Below, piece by piece: positions 1-3,900 of a DNA stretch of 5,522 bases. The notes under the pieces are model-generated. The model did not search any database. It saw only the letters and a list, made by a program, of their open reading frames with translations, and was not told the origin of the DNA. Origin of the DNA: Bacillota bacterium. Lineage in GTDB: Bacteria; Bacillota; Clostridia; DSM-8532. A program made the translations under genes and the position numbers. Position 1 is the stretch's first letter; each line of letters begins with the position of its first letter. The stretch lies in contig JAEZBW010000742.1 in assembly GCA_023426765.1 (NCBI GenBank), forward strand, positions 1-5,522, in the 5' to 3' direction.

Positions 1-342
1 CTTCTGACGTTTATCTTCGTAAACAGGCTTTCGGGAAGTCTTGATTGCGCCAGAACAGGGGCGTTGGTAACGCTTGTTTTATGCCAGCTGATCCATGTGT
101 TCGAATGTAAATCGGAAAAGAGGTCTATTTTTCAGGTCCCATTTTTTAACAACCTGTGGCTGGTTGTATCGGTCCTCATTTCTCTTGGGGTACTGCTTGC
201 GGTAGTTTATATTCCCTTTTTACAGAACCTGTTCAAGACAGTACCGCTGCTTGGCGAGCAATGGATACCGGTTGCCGGATTCAGTATACTGGCCCCTGTT
301 GTAAACTCCTTCTTTATCAGAGAGAAAAAGAAACAAGCCTAG
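1..342 (+). CDS. Cation-transporting P-type ATPase, C-terminal fragment (probably Ca2+-transporting)
   Basis: This is the 3' end of a gene that starts left of the window; 113 codons are visible before the TAG at 340-342. The protein would be an integral membrane pump that uses ATP to move a cation, probably Ca2+, across the cytoplasmic membrane. Only the C-terminal membrane domain is visible. The ARTGALVTLVLCQLIHVFEC stretch followed by KSEKRSIF matches the helix M8 end and loop of SERCA/PMCA-type pumps (ART.AL..LV..Q.....S...S). Two more hydrophobic segments follow, NNLWLVVSVLISLGVLLAVV (M9-like) and IPVAGFSILAPVVNSFFI (M10-like), then a short basic tail REKKKQA. The phosphorylation DKTGT motif and the nucleotide-binding and actuator domains lie outside the window, so ion specificity cannot be read. 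Ca2+ is inferred from resemblance to the Cation_ATPase_C family. A Na+/K+- or Mg2+-type relative is less likely. No clear intrinsic terminator follows. Confidence 0.88.
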   Translation, partial: LLTFIFVNRLSGSLDCARTGALVTLVLCQLIHVFECKSEKRSIFQVPFFNNLWLVVSVLISLGVLLAVVYIPFLQNLFKTVPLLGEQWIPVAGFSILAPVVNSFFIREKKKQA

Positions 343-603
343 GAGACCGTTCGGAAAACCAGGTTTATTCATATTATACCGAGTTCAGGCTGAAGATGAG
401 CAGCCACAGAATTTCCCAAACGCAGCAAGCCTGCTGAACATGATAATTACACGGGAAACATCAACTCTAAACAAGACTTCGTCAGACGGAATCCAAAAAC
501 ATGTGAAATTTCGTTTATACGTGAAACTGGCATTCTACACGGGGTTTCAGCTGCTCAGAATTTAGTCATAATGGGAAATGATGTAGTTTTAATGGTCATA
601 TTC

Positions 604-612
604 TGCTAAAAT
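604..612 (+). promoter_or_regulatory. Candidate extended -10 promoter element
   Basis: TGCTAAAAT fits an extended -10 (TGn followed by TAAAAT, 5 of 6 to the sigma-A consensus). The hexamer 17 bp upstream, TAGTTT at 584-589, is a poor -35, so activity would depend on the TG extension or on an activator. It would give a 5' UTR of roughly 280 nt for the glycosidase. In A+T-rich DNA such matches arise often by chance. Confidence 0.22.
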
Positions 613-758
613 AAATATGTAAAACAGTAAAGAAAACCGACTGATGTCCCTTATCCTTTGTCAGAGAGATAAATCCACTATCTGTACGGGCACCTTCTAC
701 AATATATTGCACAGAAAAAACATGGCCATTTCAGTGAAGCAAGCTTTGTAAAAAACTT

Positions 759-785
759 CTGACAAGTCTTACAAGACCCTATGAT
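759..785 (+). promoter_or_regulatory. Candidate sigma-A-type promoter with short spacer and internal dyad
   Basis: CTGACA (759-764, 5 of 6 to TTGACA) and TATGAT (780-785, 5 of 6 to TATAAT) are separated by 15 bp, two shorter than ideal. The spacer holds a dyad, GTCTT-AC-AAGAC (766-777), where a regulator could bind. Transcription would start near 792, giving a leader of about 105 nt that includes the 12-bp palindrome and the GTG mini-ORF. Both hexamers match well, but the spacing is poor, so this is only a candidate. Confidence 0.25.
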
Positions 786-820
786 GAAGAAGGAATTTTT
801 GAGTGCTGAAAATTTATTTG

Positions 821-832
821 AAAGCATGCTTT
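821..832. repeat. Perfect 12-bp palindrome, possible operator
   Basis: AAAGCATGCTTT is perfectly self-complementary, with no loop, and lies 50 bp before the Shine-Dalgarno site of the glycosidase. As DNA it could be the site of a dimeric repressor or activator. It resembles a catabolite-response element in outline (TTGAAAGC...GCTTTT), but its centre is CATG rather than the CG required by the cre consensus, so I do not call it cre. It cannot form a terminator hairpin because there is no loop. That the palindrome exists is certain; its function is inference. Confidence 0.4.
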
Positions 833-881
833 TTTGCGCACGTTTTCGAATAACCTTTCGGAACTCTTAAATGACAATACG

Positions 882-888
882 AAGGAGG
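882..888 (+). promoter_or_regulatory. Shine-Dalgarno site of the glycosidase gene
   Basis: AAGGAGG is a perfect anti-16S match. Two ATGs follow in different frames, at 891 and 898. The one at 891 is only 2 nt from the site and opens a frame with no family resemblance. The one at 898 has a 9-nt spacer and begins a classic signal peptide in the long open frame. This decides the start at 898. Confidence 0.88.
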
Positions 889-897
889 TAATGGTTC

Positions 898-996
898 ATG
901 AGGAAAACCCATCTGCGAAGGACACTGATGTATCTGATGGTATTTACACTGGTGCTTTCCACTGCTCCCATGTCGTTTCACGCACCGGCCCGGGCA
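898..996 (+). other. Sec signal peptide (residues 1-33)
   Basis: A basic n-region (MRKTHLRR) is followed by a hydrophobic core (TLMYLMVFTLVLS) and a short polar c-region ending in APARA-A, an A-x-A-type signal peptidase I site after residue 33 (34 is also possible). There is no lipobox cysteine, so export as a soluble or later anchored protein is expected rather than a lipoprotein. The twin arginine at 7-8 lacks the rest of a Tat motif. Confidence 0.88.
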
Positions 997-3900
997 GCAG
1001 GTATTGCAGCACCGGTTACGGCCAACTGGGATACGACATATCAGGAAATGGATGGTGTCGGTGCGGCCTACGCATATACCGATTCCATTCAAATGTTGAT
1101 GCTTGGCAGCGCAGGCCATCAGGATACCGTGCGGCATCTGCTGGATCTGACATTCAGTGAAAAGAACGGTACCGGACATGATATCGTACGTGTTATTATC
1201 GGCGACGGCCCTGCCACTGCCAGCGGTACGGCTGCGAGCCCTGGCTTCAACCCCGTTACCGGCCTGCCTGCCGATACAGGCAATCCAGGCTTTGACACGG
1301 GGGGAAATCCTATCCCCATGAAGGGAACCTCCGGGCAGTACGGATACAAGATCGGATCGTGGAACCGTATTTATGACGGACAGACCGACAGTATCTGGCC
1401 CAATGAGCCGGAACATATCCCGGGGACCCTGGTACCCGTACAGGGTTTCGCATGGGATTATCCTTCATGGAATCAGCCCATTGCCAATGACGAAGGCGGC
1501 TATACCAACCTCCTGAGCGAACCGGGCAGTGATCCTGTCGTGATCAAAGACGGCCCGCGAACCCGAAAGGAACTCTTTGACGTTGACCAGATATGGACGA
1601 TGAGGCAGGCCATGCAGTATGGCGTGAAGCAGTTCTATGCCTGCATGTGGGAAGCACCTTACTGGATGAGCAATTCCAACAATAGTCCCAGTAAGATCAT
1701 CCGCGGTGACACCGCCACCATTGACGGGAAAACAGTAAAAATATATTACCAGGCCTACGCAGATTATCTTGTCAACTATATCAAGGGAATGTGGGAGCAG
1801 TGGGGTATTCCAATCACCCACATTAACCCCTTTAATGAGGTTGACCTGGCTTCAGGCGGCAGCACTGCCTACGTAACAGAAGTTATTAACAGCTATGTTG
1901 GTCCCACCTTGAAGAAAGCCCTTGAGCCGGGTGGTGCACTCGATGGCATTACGAACCCCGACGGCAGGGTGATTGATTTCGTTCCCCAGCTTTGCGCTGT
2001 AGACGGTACCAACCTCAGTGCCTCTATCAACAGAGGCGGAACGATATTCTCCATGACCGATCCCGATACCGGATCACCCAAAAACCCATATCTTGACGTG
2101 TTTACCACCCATCTGTACGGGACGGTGAACATCGGTACCAATGAAACCGTCCTGAACCATTCGGGGGATTTTGCAACACGGCCTCTGGAGTGGACCACCG
2201 ATACGTCAAAGTATCCCGAATACCTGAACCGGTATAAGCTTTGGCAGGCCGAATTTATGAACCAGGATACCGGAGACGGATCGGCCGGTGCATACACGCA
2301 AAGATACGGTAACCAGAATATCAATGATGCCGTGCGGTATGCAAACCTGCTGACGAATATGTTCTGCAGCAATCCGGGCTTCAGCGGCTACGTCTGGTGG
2401 AGCATGTGGGACAATAACGGTGCAGACGGCTCCGACCTGATCCGTTTTGTCAGCACCAATTCGCAGCAGAATGCCGGACATGTCGGCACACTGACGGGTG
2501 AATACCGTACGTTCAAGCGCTTCTATGGCTTTGGACACTTTTCACGATTCCTGAAACCGGGCGATGTGCGCTTTGATGTTACACGCGCACCGGCAGCCAA
2601 CCTGAATATTGTCGGTTTTAAGAGCCCGGATAACAGTGATTTCTCCATTACTGTCACCAACGGGAACAATGATGACAGCCTTCAGCCGCTTGAATTCTCA
2701 TTGAATGATTTCCCCGCAGACATCACGAGTGTAACGGTGTTCCGCACCTCTGCCAGTGAAAACCAGAAGAAGATTGGTACGATTCCGGTGATTGACGGAA
2801 AATTTATCATCGATATCCCTTCAGCCAGTATCGTCACGATTGTGCCGTCAAACGGAGAGTATGCCACCTATGATGGTCTTGACGGTGAACGGGATATATT
2901 CTCCTCTCTGGAAGCGGAAGGGAATGACAACGGTATAGCAGGCGACACTGCCGGAGACGCAGGTCGTGCAAATGAGGCCGTCCAGCTTTCCGATTCCGGG
3001 TACCTTGCTTATAAAAACATCAATTTTGCTGAAGGCTCAGCCAATGGAGGTGTGGTCCGAAGGCACCTTCTATACCTGACCGCACAGGCCCGGGCAGCCT
3101 CGGGCGGCAGTCTTCTTGCCTATGTCCTGCCGGTTGGCTCTGCTGTTGAAAGTGTTGCCGACATCAGGGCGAACGGCGTAAAGGTCGCTGAAATCCTTGT
3201 GCCTGGAAGTGAAACCTTCGGAAAATATCAAAGCATGGTGGATACAGGCGACCTGAGCGCTTATGGGCATAAGGATTTATATATTGTTGCATCGACAAAC
3301 GCAGCGACGGATCCGATCATCGTCGATCGATTCCTGTTCGGTGCCAATGACTCCGACTGGAGCAGTTCTGCCAACAACTCAACCGTCTCCATACCCGGCA
3401 ATATCGTCGTCAACGGCGATTTCGAAACTGCCACCTCTGCCAGTACCAGTAACTGGTCCGCAGGCCGATATGACGGCGGCACATTTGTCCAGTCCATCAC
3501 CGGGCCTTCCCTTAGCGCCAGCGAAATTCAGAGATATACGGGATACTCCCGTTATTTGAAGAACAGCAGTACATCAGCCAATGCAGCATCTGCAAAACTG
3601 CCCTCCCGCATTGATGCCGGGGGACAGTATGACGGCCTGTGGCAGGATGTTACCGGCAGGATGACCCGAGGAGAGCGGTACCGCTTTGAAGGGTACTTCC
3701 TCTCTTTGCAGAACGGCCCGCTGGGGTATGAAATTGCAGCAGACAACCCAGGCGATGTTAAGGCGGCTCTGGTGTATTATGACGGTTCCGACAACCAGCT
3801 GGCCATCAGAACCATCGGCGGCCGTGACATGCCCGAACCTTACGCAGAGCGTGAAGCAGGAGAGCGTGCCTGGTGGAACGGCAATACTTTGATTGGTTCC

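Larger units (their letters stand above)
343..897. other. A+T-rich intergenic region without a supported gene
   Basis: The 555 bp between the ATPase stop and the glycosidase start are visibly more A+T-rich than either gene. I see no ORF with a recognisable product on either strand, no tRNA-like fold and no riboswitch class I recognise. It contains short inverted repeats: TGAAAC/GTTTCA at 522-527 and 544-549, ATGGCCAT at 722-729, GTCTT/AAGAC at 766-777, and a perfect 12-bp palindrome at 821-832. It also contains two weak promoter candidates, a CATAAT hexamer at 567-572 without a good -35, and the ribosome binding site at 882-888. A 16-codon GTG ORF at 803-853 has an AAGGA at good spacing and may be a leader peptide, but this is unproven. 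The length and composition fit a regulatory region for an independently transcribed downstream gene. Confidence 0.75.

Noticed and set aside
423..436. A small hairpin CAGCA-AGCC-TGCTG after the ATPase gene, considered as a terminator.
   Set aside because: The stem is only 5 bp and no run of T follows, so it does not support intrinsic termination.
644..751. A 35-codon ATG ORF in the intergenic region.
   Set aside because: There is no good Shine-Dalgarno site, the product is not recognised, and the length is expected by chance in a region of this size.
820..834. Catabolite-response (cre) element at the palindrome.
   Set aside because: The central CG dinucleotide of the cre consensus is replaced by CATG, which changes the half-site spacing by two bases.
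781..870. A 29-codon ATG ORF in the same frame as the glycosidase, ending at TAA 868-870.
   Set aside because: It lacks a Shine-Dalgarno site, and the stop separates it from the real start at 898. It is not an N-terminal extension.
891..1160. Alternative ATG at 891 in a different frame from the glycosidase.
   Set aside because: It is only 2 nt from the Shine-Dalgarno site, and its frame gives no recognisable protein and stops after about 90 codons inside the GH30 coding region.
814..1416. A 200-codon open frame on the minus strand.
   Set aside because: It lies mostly antisense to the signal peptide and barrel start of the glycosidase, its product shows no family resemblance, and the plus-strand frame has a perfect Shine-Dalgarno site, a signal peptide and family motifs.
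981..3098. An 18-nt near-repeat (one mismatch), CGCACcGGCCCGGGCAGC at 981-998 and CGCACaGGCCCGGGCAGC at 3081-3098.
   Set aside because: Both encode Ala/Arg-rich stretches (PARAA and QARAA) in unrelated domains. The match is short and does not extend, so it is most likely shared codon choice rather than a functional repeat.
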